This document shows positions 38,386 through 46,490 of a DNA stretch of 64,000 nt, in pieces (positions within the stretch are counted from its first letter, which is position 1; each line of letters opens with the position of its first letter). A program made the position numbers and the translations under genes. The stretch covers positions 159,711 through 223,710 of the forward strand of contig NZ_JXQV01000011.1 of the NCBI RefSeq assembly GCF_000834635.1, in the 5' to 3' direction. The notes beneath the pieces were generated by a model that had not been told where the DNA came from, did no database searches, and saw only the letters and a list, made by a program, of their open reading frames with translations. The stretch is from Agrobacterium tumefaciens (lineage in GTDB: Bacteria > Pseudomonadota > Alphaproteobacteria > Rhizobiales > Rhizobiaceae).

Positions 38386-38733
38386 ATGTTCCAGTTTTCA
38401 TATGCGGAGATAATGGAGGATGACCCCAATATCGCCCGGGATAGGGAAAGACAGGTCCTAGAGAGATCGATCGAACTTCTTACCGTGGCCAAAGGCCAGG
38501 ACAATTACGGCAAGGACGGCATCGAGGCAATTTTTTATACACGACGCGTTTGGACAAGGCTCATCGACGATCTTAAGCAATCGGAAAATGAGCTTCCCGT
38601 TGAACTGAAAGCCAACCTGATATCCATCGCTATCTGGATTCTGAGAGAGTGTGAGCTGATACGCAAGCGTACTTCGAAGAATTATCAGGGCATTATCGAC
38701 GTTACAACCATCATCAAGGATGGATTAAAATGA
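38386..38733 (+). CDS. flaF: Flagellin synthesis regulator FlaF
   Basis: A 115-residue cytoplasmic protein of the FlaF family, with the segment [13 protein letters not shown] and the C-terminal [13 protein letters not shown]. In alphaproteobacteria FlaF promotes flagellin translation or secretion and works against FlbT. It overlaps flbT by 4 bases (ATGA), so the two regulators are made together. Confidence 0.92.
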   Translation: MFQFSYAEIMEDDPNIARDRERQVLERSIELLTVAKGQDNYGKDGIEAIFYTRRVWTRLIDDLKQSENELPVELKANLISIAIWILRECELIRKRTSKNYQGIIDVTTIIKDGLK

Positions 38734-39176
38734 AAAGTACACTGCGGATCTCTCTGAAGTCTGGGGAAAAGATTTTCATCAACGGCGCTGTTCTGCGCGT
38801 TGACCGGAAAGTGTCTCTGGAATTTCTCAACGACGTGACATTCCTTCTGGAAAACCACGTGTTGCAACTTGAAGACACGACGACACCTTTGCGGCAGCTC
38901 TATTTCATCGTTCAGATGATGCTGATCAACCCCGAAGGCAAGGATCAGTCGCTTTCACTGTTCCGCAAGTCCATCACCATGCTTCTGACAACCTTCAAGA
39001 ACGAAGAAATTCGTTCCGAATTGAAGCGGGTGGATGCGACGGTTTCGTCTGGTCGGCCTTTCGATGCCCTCAAGACAATCCGCGGCCTCTACGCCAAGGA
39101 AGAGGCCATTCTCAACAGCCACGAGATCACGCCTGCCGTGGTCAGTGAACTGAGACGGGAAATTGCACCGTGGTAG
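38730..39176 (+). CDS. flbT: Flagellin mRNA regulator FlbT
   Basis: A 148-residue FlbT family protein ([40 protein letters not shown]). In Caulobacter, FlbT binds the 5' untranslated region of flagellin mRNA and limits translation until hooks are complete. The conserved leaders of three flagellin genes in this window are the obvious candidate targets. It overlaps flgD by 7 bases. Confidence 0.93.
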   Translation: MKSTLRISLKSGEKIFINGAVLRVDRKVSLEFLNDVTFLLENHVLQLEDTTTPLRQLYFIVQMMLINPEGKDQSLSLFRKSITMLLTTFKNEEIRSELKRVDATVSSGRPFDALKTIRGLYAKEEAILNSHEITPAVVSELRREIAPW

Positions 39177-39592
39177 ACCCAATCAATTCGTCCACAGGTA
39201 CATCCAAGACCAGCACCCCAGCGGCGTCCAAACAGGACTCCGCTAAGGCGACGCTCGACTACAACAACTTCCTGCAGCTCCTCATCACGCAGATGAAGAA
39301 CCAGGATCCGACGGACCCGATGGACGCCACCGAGCAGGTATCGCAGCTTGCGACCTTCTCCCAGGTAGAGCAGCAGATCAAGACCAATACCAATCTTGAG
39401 AGCCTGCTGTCGAATTCCACGCTGGCGAATGCGTCTTCCTATATCGGCAAGACAATTACCAGCGCGGATGAAAAGACCAGCGGTGTCGTAGCCTCCATCA
39501 AGGTCACAGCAGAGGGCCTGACGGCAACCACCACCTCTGGTGCCAGCATTGCCATTACCCAGGGCATCAAAATAGCGCAGACCCCGGCTTAA
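39170..39592 (+). CDS. flgD: Hook-capping scaffold protein FlgD
   Basis: A 140-residue hook cap needed for FlgE assembly. The conserved N-terminal block ([20 protein letters not shown], then [14 protein letters not shown]) is intact. The protein is short, lacking the larger C-terminal domains of enteric FlgD, as is usual in rhizobia. The start is GTG 39170, which overlaps the end of flbT. Confidence 0.93.
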   Translation: MVDPINSSTGTSKTSTPAASKQDSAKATLDYNNFLQLLITQMKNQDPTDPMDATEQVSQLATFSQVEQQIKTNTNLESLLSNSTLANASSYIGKTITSADEKTSGVVASIKVTAEGLTATTTSGASIAITQGIKIAQTPA

Positions 39593-39697
39593 CGGCGGGG
39601 CGCGAATCATCTATCGCTCTTGCCTGACGGTAACGGCGTCACAAATTTTCATGTCTCAATTTCGGCTTCGTGACGCCGAGTGAATCGAGCCGCCGAG

Positions 39698-39964
39698 ATG
39701 AACGAGGCCGACGCTCTTGATATTATGCAGAATGCGATCTGGACTGTCCTGATTGCATCTGGCCCTGCTGTCAGTGCAGCGATGATCGTCGGGATCGTCA
39801 TTGCGTTGATTCAAGCCCTGACCCAGATTCAGGAAACAACGCTGACCTTCGTTCCCAAGATCATTGCGGTCATGGTGGCTGTTGGCGTGTCCGCACCCTT
39901 TGTCGGTGCACAGATCGGCATGTTCACAAACATGGTCTTCTCCCGCGTTCAATCCGGGTTTTAA
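39698..39964 (+). CDS. fliQ: Flagellar export gate protein FliQ
   Basis: An 88-residue export-gate subunit with two membrane helices (about 15-40 and 50-75) and the family segment ALTQIQETTLTFVPKI. ATG 39698 gives the usual length; in-frame ATG 39680 is less likely. In other rhizobia flhA follows directly; here flhA is about 9 kb away, beyond a tRNA and housekeeping genes. Confidence 0.93.
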   Translation: MNEADALDIMQNAIWTVLIASGPAVSAAMIVGIVIALIQALTQIQETTLTFVPKIIAVMVAVGVSAPFVGAQIGMFTNMVFSRVQSGF

Positions 39965-40224
39965 GCACAGCTAAAACGATGCGATGGTTAGCAGGTATGT
40001 CCGCGCCTGCCTTGAAAAGCCGCGCCCGCGTGCGAGGCGAGCAGGTGGCAGCCACTGTGCGCTGTCGTGCTGGCTTGTTTTTTCAAGGCGTCGAACGCGG
40101 CCCTGCACCCACTTTTCAAAAGAACATCATTCCCAAAGCGGCTGCGTAAGTTCGCGGCCAATAAGCGCGTGCTGACGCAGCTGTCCTGGCGATCTATTTC
40201 AAAAAAAACTGAGAACTTGGGAAA

Positions 40225-40299
<75 letters not shown>

Positions 40300-40452
40300 A
40301 TCTGACGCCGAAGCAGGTGCTTCACATCAAGTTGGGGCCTATTGCCATAGGTTTATGACGAGTGCAAGCCGCAAATACAGACTTCGTCGTTCAACAGTGC
40401 AAAAACCGGTGGGGGCTGTTGAAAAGCCGTGAATTCGGCTATGGGTGCGCTC

Positions 40453-40677
40453 ATGGACGATCATCACGAAAATCTGGCGGATAAGCCTGAGCCTCCTTCG
40501 GGGCAAAATGGACCCGGCGACCGGGCCAAGCGGCAAGAGGCCGAGCGCAAGGCGCGTGCGGCCCAGAAGCTGCGGGAAAACCTGGCGCGGCGCAAACAGC
40601 AGGCGCGGGCACGACGCGCTGGAGAGGCGGACGAAACAAATGGTCTGCCCGCCGCAAAAACGGACGAATCGTGCTGA
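40453..40677 (+). CDS. Small conserved basic protein, function unknown
   Basis: A 74-residue protein, acidic and Pro/Gly-rich at first, then strongly basic and helical (AERKARAAQKLRENLARRKQ, RARRAGEADE). It looks nucleic-acid binding or disordered, but has no motif I can name. Starts at GTG 40429 or ATG 40441 are also possible; no site has a clear ribosome-binding sequence. It precedes murA by 180 bases. Confidence 0.6.
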   Translation: MDDHHENLADKPEPPSGQNGPGDRAKRQEAERKARAAQKLRENLARRKQQARARRAGEADETNGLPAAKTDESC

Positions 40678-40857
40678 CATAAAATATTCATCAGAAAATT
40701 GAATTGGTGCTGAGTTTCCTTTACTGCGTAGCCTGACGAATTACGCGGCAGGCCCGCTCTCAAAACCGATCTCAGACCGGATATCACACAACGGATGGCG
40801 CGGCGCCTTACCGTTGCAAGCACTCAGGAAAGGCGAGCGCATCGCTCGTAGGCACGT

Positions 40858-42150
40858 ATGGATCGCATCAGAATCATCGGCGGCAACGAACTTAACGGCA
40901 TCATCCCGATTTCCGGCGCAAAGAATGCAGCTTTGCCCTTGATGATCGCTTCCTTGCTGACGAGTGACACTCTGACGCTGGAAAACGTGCCTCATCTGGC
41001 CGATGTCGAGCAGCTCGTCCGCATTCTCGGTAACCATGGTGTGGACGTATCGGTCAACGGACGGCGCGAAAGCCAGGGCGAGGGCTATTCGCGCACGGTG
41101 CATTTCACCTGCCGCACGATTGTCGATACGACGGCACCTTACGAATTGGTGTCCAAGATGCGCGCAAGCTTCTGGGTCATTGGCCCGCTTCTGGCGCGTG
41201 ATGGCAAGGCCCGTGTGTCCTTGCCCGGCGGCTGCGCCATCGGCACGCGCCCGGTTGACCTGTTCATCGAGGGGCTGGAGGCGCTGGGCGCCAAGATGGA
41301 AATCGACAGCGGTTACATCAACGCAACAGCACCGGCGGGCGGCCTTGTTGGCGCGACCTACACCTTCCCCAAGGTTTCGGTCGGCGCAACCCATGTCATG
41401 CTCATGGCCGCTTCGCTGGCGCGTGGAACGACAGTCATTCATAATGCAGCGCGTGAGCCGGAAGTTGTCGATCTTGCCGATTGCCTGAAGGCAATGGGTG
41501 CGAAGATCGAGGGTGCAGGCACCTCCACCATCACAATCGAAGGCGTGACATCGCTGCACGGCGCGCGCCACCGCGTGCTTCCAGACCGTATCGAAACCGG
41601 CACCTATGCCATGGCCGTTGCCATGGCGGGTGGCGATGTTCTGCTGGAAGGCACAAGGGCTTCGTTGCTCGACAACGCACTGGAAACATTGAAGCTGGCC
41701 GGTGCGACCATCACCGAAACGGAAACCGGCCTTCGCGTGGTGCGCAACGGCAACGGTATTCACCCCGTTGATGTGGTGACCGAGCCTTTCCCCGGCTTCC
41801 CGACGGATCTTCAGGCGCAGTTCATGGCGCTGATGACGCGTGCACAGGGCGTCTCGCACATTACCGAGACAATCTTCGAAAACCGCTTCATGCACGTTCA
41901 GGAACTGGCGCGTCTGGGTGCAAAGATCTCGCTTTCCGGCCAGATGGCCCGCATCGAGGGTGTTTCCCGCCTCAAGGGTGCGCCCGTCATGGCAACCGAC
42001 CTTCGTGCATCCGTGTCGCTCGTCATTGCCGGTCTGGTTGCTGAAGGCGAAACGATGGTTTCCCGCGTCTATCACCTCGACCGTGGTTTTGAGCGTCTGG
42101 AAGAAAAGCTCAACCGCTGCGGCGCGCAGGTTGAGCGCGTCAGCGACTAA
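40858..42150 (+). CDS. murA: UDP-N-acetylglucosamine 1-carboxyvinyltransferase MurA
   Basis: A 430-residue enzyme for the first committed step of peptidoglycan synthesis, transferring enolpyruvate from PEP to UDP-GlcNAc. The K22-N23 pair (SGAKNA), the active-site Cys C126 ([11 protein letters not shown]; Cys means fosfomycin-sensitive type) and the C-terminal DLRAS segment are in place. Length is normal. The start ATG 40858 has a weak ribosome-binding site. It is unrelated to motility. Confidence 0.97.
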   Translation: MDRIRIIGGNELNGIIPISGAKNAALPLMIASLLTSDTLTLENVPHLADVEQLVRILGNHGVDVSVNGRRESQGEGYSRTVHFTCRTIVDTTAPYELVSKMRASFWVIGPLLARDGKARVSLPGGCAIGTRPVDLFIEGLEALGAKMEIDSGYINATAPAGGLVGATYTFPKVSVGATHVMLMAASLARGTTVIHNAAREPEVVDLADCLKAMGAKIEGAGTSTITIEGVTSLHGARHRVLPDRIETGTYAMAVAMAGGDVLLEGTRASLLDNALETLKLAGATITETETGLRVVRNGNGIHPVDVVTEPFPGFPTDLQAQFMALMTRAQGVSHITETIFENRFMHVQELARLGAKISLSGQMARIEGVSRLKGAPVMATDLRASVSLVIAGLVAEGETMVSRVYHLDRGFERLEEKLNRCGAQVERVSD

Positions 42151-42162
42151 ATGTTGCGATAG

Positions 42163-42194
42163 GCAATTCCGGCAGCCACGTTTGCTGGAATTGC
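42163..42194 (+). repeat. Palindromic intergenic element with GCAATTCC arms
   Basis: A 12-bp stem (GCAATTCCGGCA/TGCTGGAATTGC, one G-U) with an 8-base loop, 12 bases after murA. The GCAATTCC/GGAATTGC arms also form the palindrome at 52811-52856, a pattern seen in small repeated elements of Rhizobiaceae genomes. Confidence 0.5.
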
Positions 42195-42307
42195 TCTAAT
42201 CCACCCGTCATCGAGGCCCGCTGGTTGCAGATCGGGCCTCGACTGCCTATCTCCGAGTCACAATGGAATTTGAGCGGCTCTGGCCGCGCACGGAGGGCAT
42301 AGATACG

Positions 42308-42745
42308 ATGAGCGGCCTTAAATTGATGGCGCTTGATGGAGAAGACCTCTCCATTATCTCGACACACATGCAGGACAGCGTCTTCAAGCTGAAAGATGTG
42401 TCCTTTGATCGCAAGCACGGCCAGTTCGTTCTGTCTGCCAACCGCTTTGTCTGGGAACACACGACCAAAAAAGGCCAGTCGCCCGAGCGCTGCCGCAGCG
42501 TCCTGGCGCTGAAGCGCGTGGGCAATGTGCGGTCCTACGGTTTCAACCGCGACAACAAGGATCAGGTCCTGTCGCTGCTGGCCGTGCAGTTCACCCAGAA
42601 TGGCGAAGGCCCCGATGGAACGGTGGAGCTGACACTATCCGGTGGCGGTGCGATTGCGCTGGATGTTGAGTGCATCGAGGCGCAACTGGCCGATGTCAGC
42701 GGTGGCTGGGAAACAGCATCGCAACCGCAACATTCGTTAGACTGA
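42308..42745 (+). CDS. DUF2948 family protein
   Basis: A 145-residue cytoplasmic protein matching the alphaproteobacterial DUF2948 family (LKLMALDGEDLSIISTHMQD at the start; CRSVLALKRVGNVRSYGFN in the middle). Function is unknown. Its regular place between murA and hisD in rhizobia supports the assignment. ATG 42308 has GGAGGG 10 bases upstream; the longer in-frame start at 42263 does not. Confidence 0.8.
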   Translation: MSGLKLMALDGEDLSIISTHMQDSVFKLKDVSFDRKHGQFVLSANRFVWEHTTKKGQSPERCRSVLALKRVGNVRSYGFNRDNKDQVLSLLAVQFTQNGEGPDGTVELTLSGGGAIALDVECIEAQLADVSGGWETASQPQHSLD

Positions 42746-42931
42746 TCTTATAAAGCCGGGGCAGGGTGAATTGCCTTGCTCGCCTGTTTTAATTTATGCC
42801 ACATACCCCAGAGCAATTCGCCTTCAGGAAGTCCGTTGCGATTTTCGGAAGGCGCGCTGCGTTGAGTGAAGTGTGCAGGCAAAGCATTCGCCCCGTGGTT
42901 TGAGTGATGGGGCATCAAGAGGGTAAGTGAC

Positions 42932-44230
42932 GTGGCAATCTGGCTGGAACAGTCGTCTCAAGATTTCGAACAGGCATTCGCGACATTCCTGACGACGAAG
43001 AGAGAAGTCTCCGAGGACGTCAATCTTGTCGTGCGCGATATCATTAATGATGTTCGCACCCGTGGCGATGAGGCGCTCGCCCATTATTCTCTGAAATTCG
43101 ATGGCCTGGATTTTACCAAGACATCCATGCGCGTGACGGCTGAGGAAATCGATACAGCAATTGCGCAGGTCGATCCTGCCGTGCTGGACGCGCTGAAGCT
43201 TGCGGCCGCGCGAATTGAAAAGCACCATGCCCGGCAGATGCCGAAGGACGATATTTACGAGGACGATATCGGCGTGGGCCTCGGCTCCCGCTGGACGGCC
43301 ATCGAGGCCGTGGGACTTTACGTGCCGGGCGGCACGGCAAGCTATCCAAGCTCTGTGCTGATGAACGCGGTTCCGGCACGGGTTGCCGGCGTTGAGCGCG
43401 TCGTGATGGTCGTTCCGGCCAATGGCGGTGTCATCAACCCGGCGGTGCTGGCGGCAGCGCGCATTGCTGGCGTTGAGGAAATCTACCGCATCGGCGGCGC
43501 ACAGGCTGTGGCGGCACTCGCCTATGGCACGCAGACGATCGCGCCAGTGGCCAAGATCGTCGGCCCGGGCAATGCCTATGTGGCAGCGGCCAAGCGCCAT
43601 GTGTTCGGCACTGTCGGCATCGACATGATTGCCGGACCTTCTGAAGTGCTCGTGATTGCGGACAAAAACAACAATCCCGAATGGCTGGCCGCCGATCTTC
43701 TGGCGCAGGCCGAGCATGACGAGGGCGCACAATCCATTCTGATCACCGATGATCGGGAATTGGGCAAGGCCGTGGAGCAGGCCGTCGAGCGCCAGTTGAA
43801 GCTTTTGTCGCGGGAAAAGACGGCGACTGCTAGCTGGCGCGATTTCGGCGCGATCATTCTGGTCGACGAACTCGCGGCCTCGCTTCCGCTGGCCAATCGC
43901 ATCGCGGCAGAGCATCTGGAACTTGCGGTGGATGATCCTGATGCGTTGATGGCTGGAATTCGCAATGCCGGTGCGATCTTTGTTGGGCGCCACACGCCTG
44001 AAGTCATCGGCGATTACGTCGGCGGTTCCAACCACGTGCTCCCGACGGCGCGCTCTGCGCGCTTCTCATCGGGCTTGTCGGTGCTGGATTTCGTCAAGCG
44101 CACGTCGATCCTGAGGCTTGGGCCGGATCAGTTGCGGCAACTGGCACCTGCGGCCATCACACTGGCCCATTCCGAAGGGCTGGACGCTCACGCGCGCTCC
44201 GTTGCCATCCGTCTCAATCTAGAGGGTTAA
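42932..44230 (+). CDS. hisD: Histidinol dehydrogenase
   Basis: A 432-residue zinc enzyme catalysing the last two steps of histidine synthesis (L-histidinol to L-histidine with NAD). Family signatures are visible: GLYVPGGTASYPSS, the signature region GPSEVLVIADK, and the Zn/catalytic segments AEHDEGAQS, AEHLEL and GGSNHVLPT. The start is GTG 42932. UPF0262 follows after 3 bases. Confidence 0.97.
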   Translation: MAIWLEQSSQDFEQAFATFLTTKREVSEDVNLVVRDIINDVRTRGDEALAHYSLKFDGLDFTKTSMRVTAEEIDTAIAQVDPAVLDALKLAAARIEKHHARQMPKDDIYEDDIGVGLGSRWTAIEAVGLYVPGGTASYPSSVLMNAVPARVAGVERVVMVVPANGGVINPAVLAAARIAGVEEIYRIGGAQAVAALAYGTQTIAPVAKIVGPGNAYVAAAKRHVFGTVGIDMIAGPSEVLVIADKNNNPEWLAADLLAQAEHDEGAQSILITDDRELGKAVEQAVERQLKLLSREKTATASWRDFGAIILVDELAASLPLANRIAAEHLELAVDDPDALMAGIRNAGAIFVGRHTPEVIGDYVGGSNHVLPTARSARFSSGLSVLDFVKRTSILRLGPDQLRQLAPAAITLAHSEGLDAHARSVAIRLNLEG

Positions 44231-44233
44231 GAG

Positions 44234-44707
44234 ATGGAGCCCGGCGCTTTCAGGCTCTGCGATGTGGTTCTGGACGAGAGCATCGGCCGGTCCACACCCG
44301 ACGTGGAGCATGAACGCGCCGTCGCAATCTTCGATCTGATCGAGGAAAACAGTTTTGAGCCCAATGGCCATGCGGGTGGGCCTTACAAGCTCAATATCTC
44401 GCTTGTCGATACCAAGCTGGTTTTCACCATCAGGACCGAAGACGAGCAGGCTGTTGCCACCCACATCCTCTCTTTGACGCCATTCCGGCGGATCATCAAA
44501 GACTATTTCATGATCTGCGAAAGCTATTACGAGGCGATCCGGTCCTCTACGCCAAGCCAGATCGAGGCCATCGATATGGGGCGGCGCGGCATCCACAATG
44601 ATGGTTCGCAAACGCTGATGGATCGTCTCTCAGGCAAGATCAAGGTCGATTTCGATACGGCGCGTCGTCTGTTCACATTGGTCTGTGTGCTCTATTGGCG
44701 GGGGTAG
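44234..44707 (+). CDS. UPF0262 family protein
   Basis: A 157-residue protein of the alphaproteobacterial UPF0262 family ([40 protein letters not shown]). Function unknown. Coupled to hisD by a 3-base gap and to the next gene by overlap or near-overlap. Confidence 0.85.
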   Translation: MEPGAFRLCDVVLDESIGRSTPDVEHERAVAIFDLIEENSFEPNGHAGGPYKLNISLVDTKLVFTIRTEDEQAVATHILSLTPFRRIIKDYFMICESYYEAIRSSTPSQIEAIDMGRRGIHNDGSQTLMDRLSGKIKVDFDTARRLFTLVCVLYWRG

Positions 44708-44709
44708 GC

Positions 44710-45189
44710 GTGCAGGACCCTGTCGGCATCGACTTGAAAGACAAGCCGCCGCGCGCCATATTGTTCATGTGCGGCATGAACTCCATTCGCTCCCCCATGG
44801 CCGAAGTCATCGCCAAACAGATCGTTGCTCCCGGCATCTACATTCAATCGGCAGGCGTGCGCGCAGGTGAGCGCGACCCTTTCGTGGATGCGGTGTTGGA
44901 TGAGGCGGGTCTGACGCTTGGAAAACACAAACCGCGGACGCTGGATGAAATCGAGGATGATTTCTTTGATCTTATCATTACGTTGACGCCGGAAGCGCAT
45001 CATGCCGCCCTTGAACTGACCAGATCGAACGCCCTTGATGTCGTCTACTGGCCAACCATGGATCCAACGGTGGCGACAGGCACGCGGGAACAGATTCTGG
45101 AAGCCTATCGCGAGGTGCGCGAGCATCTCAAAAAGCTGATTTCGGAGCGCCTGCCGCAGCGGCTAAGGCTGTTTTCCGAGACACTTTAA
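44710..45189 (+). CDS. Low-molecular-weight phosphatase / ArsC-like protein
   Basis: A 159-residue protein with the Cx5R phosphate loop near the N-terminus (C21 to R27: CGMNSIRSP), the fold shared by low-Mr protein tyrosine phosphatases and thioredoxin-type arsenate reductases. A D-P pair occurs late (MDPTVATG), the place of the general acid in this family. The xxNSxRS form is closer to ArsC than to eukaryotic-type phosphatases. Substrate unknown. GTG 44710 follows a G-rich ribosome-binding stretch; TTG 44695 is the alternative. Confidence 0.78.
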   Translation: MQDPVGIDLKDKPPRAILFMCGMNSIRSPMAEVIAKQIVAPGIYIQSAGVRAGERDPFVDAVLDEAGLTLGKHKPRTLDEIEDDFFDLIITLTPEAHHAALELTRSNALDVVYWPTMDPTVATGTREQILEAYREVREHLKKLISERLPQRLRLFSETL

Positions 45190-45247
45190 AACGATTGACA
45201 ATTTAGGTTCACAAATGTGCGGCGATTGTGTAGTTTCCGCGCAATTT

Positions 45248-45266
45248 TCCCGGACTGCTCAGTCCG
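45248..45266 (+). promoter_or_regulatory. Stem-loop in the infA leader
   Basis: CCGGACT/AGTCCGG stem with a short GCTC loop, preceded by TTTT and lying 30 bases before the infA start. It could be a leader structure or a terminator for the upstream genes. Confidence 0.4.
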
Positions 45267-45294
45267 GCATTATCAACAGGAAGAAAAACTCTAT

Positions 45295-45513
45295 ATGACC
45301 AAAGAAGAAGTCCTCGAATTCCCGGGCGTCGTAACCGAACTTTTGCCGAATGCCACGTTTCGCGTGAAGCTGGAAAACGAACACGAAATCATCGCCCACA
45401 CAGCCGGCCGCATGCGCAAGAACCGTATCCGCGTTCTGGCGGGCGACAAGGTGCTTGTCGAAATGACACCATATGACCTGACCAAGGGTCGCATCACCTA
45501 TCGTTTCAAGTAA
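45295..45513 (+). CDS. infA: Translation initiation factor IF-1
   Basis: A 72-residue single OB-fold protein, the standard IF-1 length. Family sequence is clear ([35 protein letters not shown]). It binds the 30S A site during initiation. ATG 45295 follows AGGAAG. An in-frame extension to 45217 lacks family sequence and is rejected. Confidence 0.97.
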   Translation: MTKEEVLEFPGVVTELLPNATFRVKLENEHEIIAHTAGRMRKNRIRVLAGDKVLVEMTPYDLTKGRITYRFK

Positions 45514-45543
45514 TCGCCCGGCAGACCGGACGACTGGCAGAGC

Positions 45544-46167
45544 ATGACAGACGCAAAACAAAAGCTGATTCTGGCTTCCGGGTCGCCACGCCGTCTTGAG
45601 CTGTTGCATCAGGTGGGCATTGAGCCCGCACGTCTGATGCCTATGGATATCGACGAGACGCCAGCCCGGCTCGAACATCCCCGCACGCTATGCCGCCGCT
45701 TGTCCTTGCAGAAGGCTGAGGCTGCTTACAAGGCGGTGAAGGGCGAGCTTGCCTGGAAGGGCGCCTATGTGCTGGGCTCCGATACGGTGGTGGCCGTGGG
45801 CCGCCGCATTGTCGGCAAGGCTGAGTATATCGAAGAGGCTTCGGCGGCACTTCATCTTCTGTCGGGCCGCAGCCACTGGGTCTATACGGGCGTCTGCCTG
45901 GTGACACCCAGCGGTAAGGTGCGCCAGAAGGTGGTTGAAACCAAGGTTCGTTTCAAGCGCCTGTCGCAGGATGAAATCGAAAGCTACATCGCGTCAGGCC
46001 AATGGCGCGGCAAGGCGGGTGCTTACGGCATTCAGGGCATTGCCGGTTGTTTCGTGCAGAAGCTGACCGGATCCTACACCAATGTCGTCGGGCTACCGCT
46101 CTATGAAACGGTGTCACTTCTGGCTGGTGAAGGCTTCGAGGTGGCTTCCTCCTGGCAAGAAGGCTAA
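45544..46167 (+). CDS. maf: Maf/YceF-family nucleotide pyrophosphatase
   Basis: A 207-residue house-cleaning enzyme that hydrolyses non-canonical nucleoside triphosphates. Motifs [20 protein letters not shown] and [13 protein letters not shown] are intact. It starts 30 bases after infA and is followed by yacG after 5 bases. Confidence 0.93.
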   Translation: MTDAKQKLILASGSPRRLELLHQVGIEPARLMPMDIDETPARLEHPRTLCRRLSLQKAEAAYKAVKGELAWKGAYVLGSDTVVAVGRRIVGKAEYIEEASAALHLLSGRSHWVYTGVCLVTPSGKVRQKVVETKVRFKRLSQDEIESYIASGQWRGKAGAYGIQGIAGCFVQKLTGSYTNVVGLPLYETVSLLAGEGFEVASSWQEG

Positions 46168-46172
46168 TCCCA

Positions 46173-46403
46173 GTGACCGATCCATCCAACAAACCGACTG
46201 TCACACCGCTGCGAAAGGCGCAGCCTTGCCCGGAGTGCAAAAGGCCCTCCACGCGCGAAGACTATCCTTTCTGCTCGGATCGCTGTCGGTCTCTGGACCT
46301 TTCGCGCTGGCTGAAAGGCTCCTACGCCATTCCCGTTGCAGATGATGAAAGCAATCCGGATGAAGAAGGTGTCGCACAACGCCGCAGCGACGAAGAATAT
46401 TAA
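46173..46403 (+). CDS. yacG: DNA gyrase inhibitor YacG
   Basis: A 76-residue zinc protein with four ligands C19, C22, C34 and C38 (CPEC...FCSDRC) and an acidic C-terminus. YacG binds GyrB and inhibits gyrase in other bacteria. The start is GTG 46173. It ends the housekeeping operon. Confidence 0.92.
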   Translation: MTDPSNKPTVTPLRKAQPCPECKRPSTREDYPFCSDRCRSLDLSRWLKGSYAIPVADDESNPDEEGVAQRRSDEEY

Positions 46404-46429
46404 GCCACCAAACATGGCTATCTATGAAA

Positions 46430-46466
46430 AACGCCGCAAATCCCTGGGATTTGCGGCGTTTTCTTT
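46430..46466 (+). terminator. Bidirectional terminator between yacG and the DUF1217 gene
   Basis: AACGCCGCAAATCC/GGATTTGCGGCGTT, a 14-bp perfect stem with a 3-base loop, A-rich on one side and T-rich on the other; it can serve both convergent genes. Confidence 0.88.
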
Positions 46467-46490
46467 TGGTCGAAACGAATTGCGTTCTAC

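Noticed and set aside
41161..41180. CGCGCAAG inside murA as another copy of the flagellar motif
   Set aside because: It is in conserved coding sequence (MRASFWV), and the box after nine bases is CAT, not CTA or ATA.
40741..42075. 444-codon open frame on the minus strand inside murA
   Set aside because: Fully opposite an intact murA with its catalytic Cys; no domain in the reverse reading.
45217..45294. 26-codon N-terminal extension of IF-1
   Set aside because: It contains the leader hairpin and no IF-1 sequence; ATG 45295 gives the universal 72-residue length.
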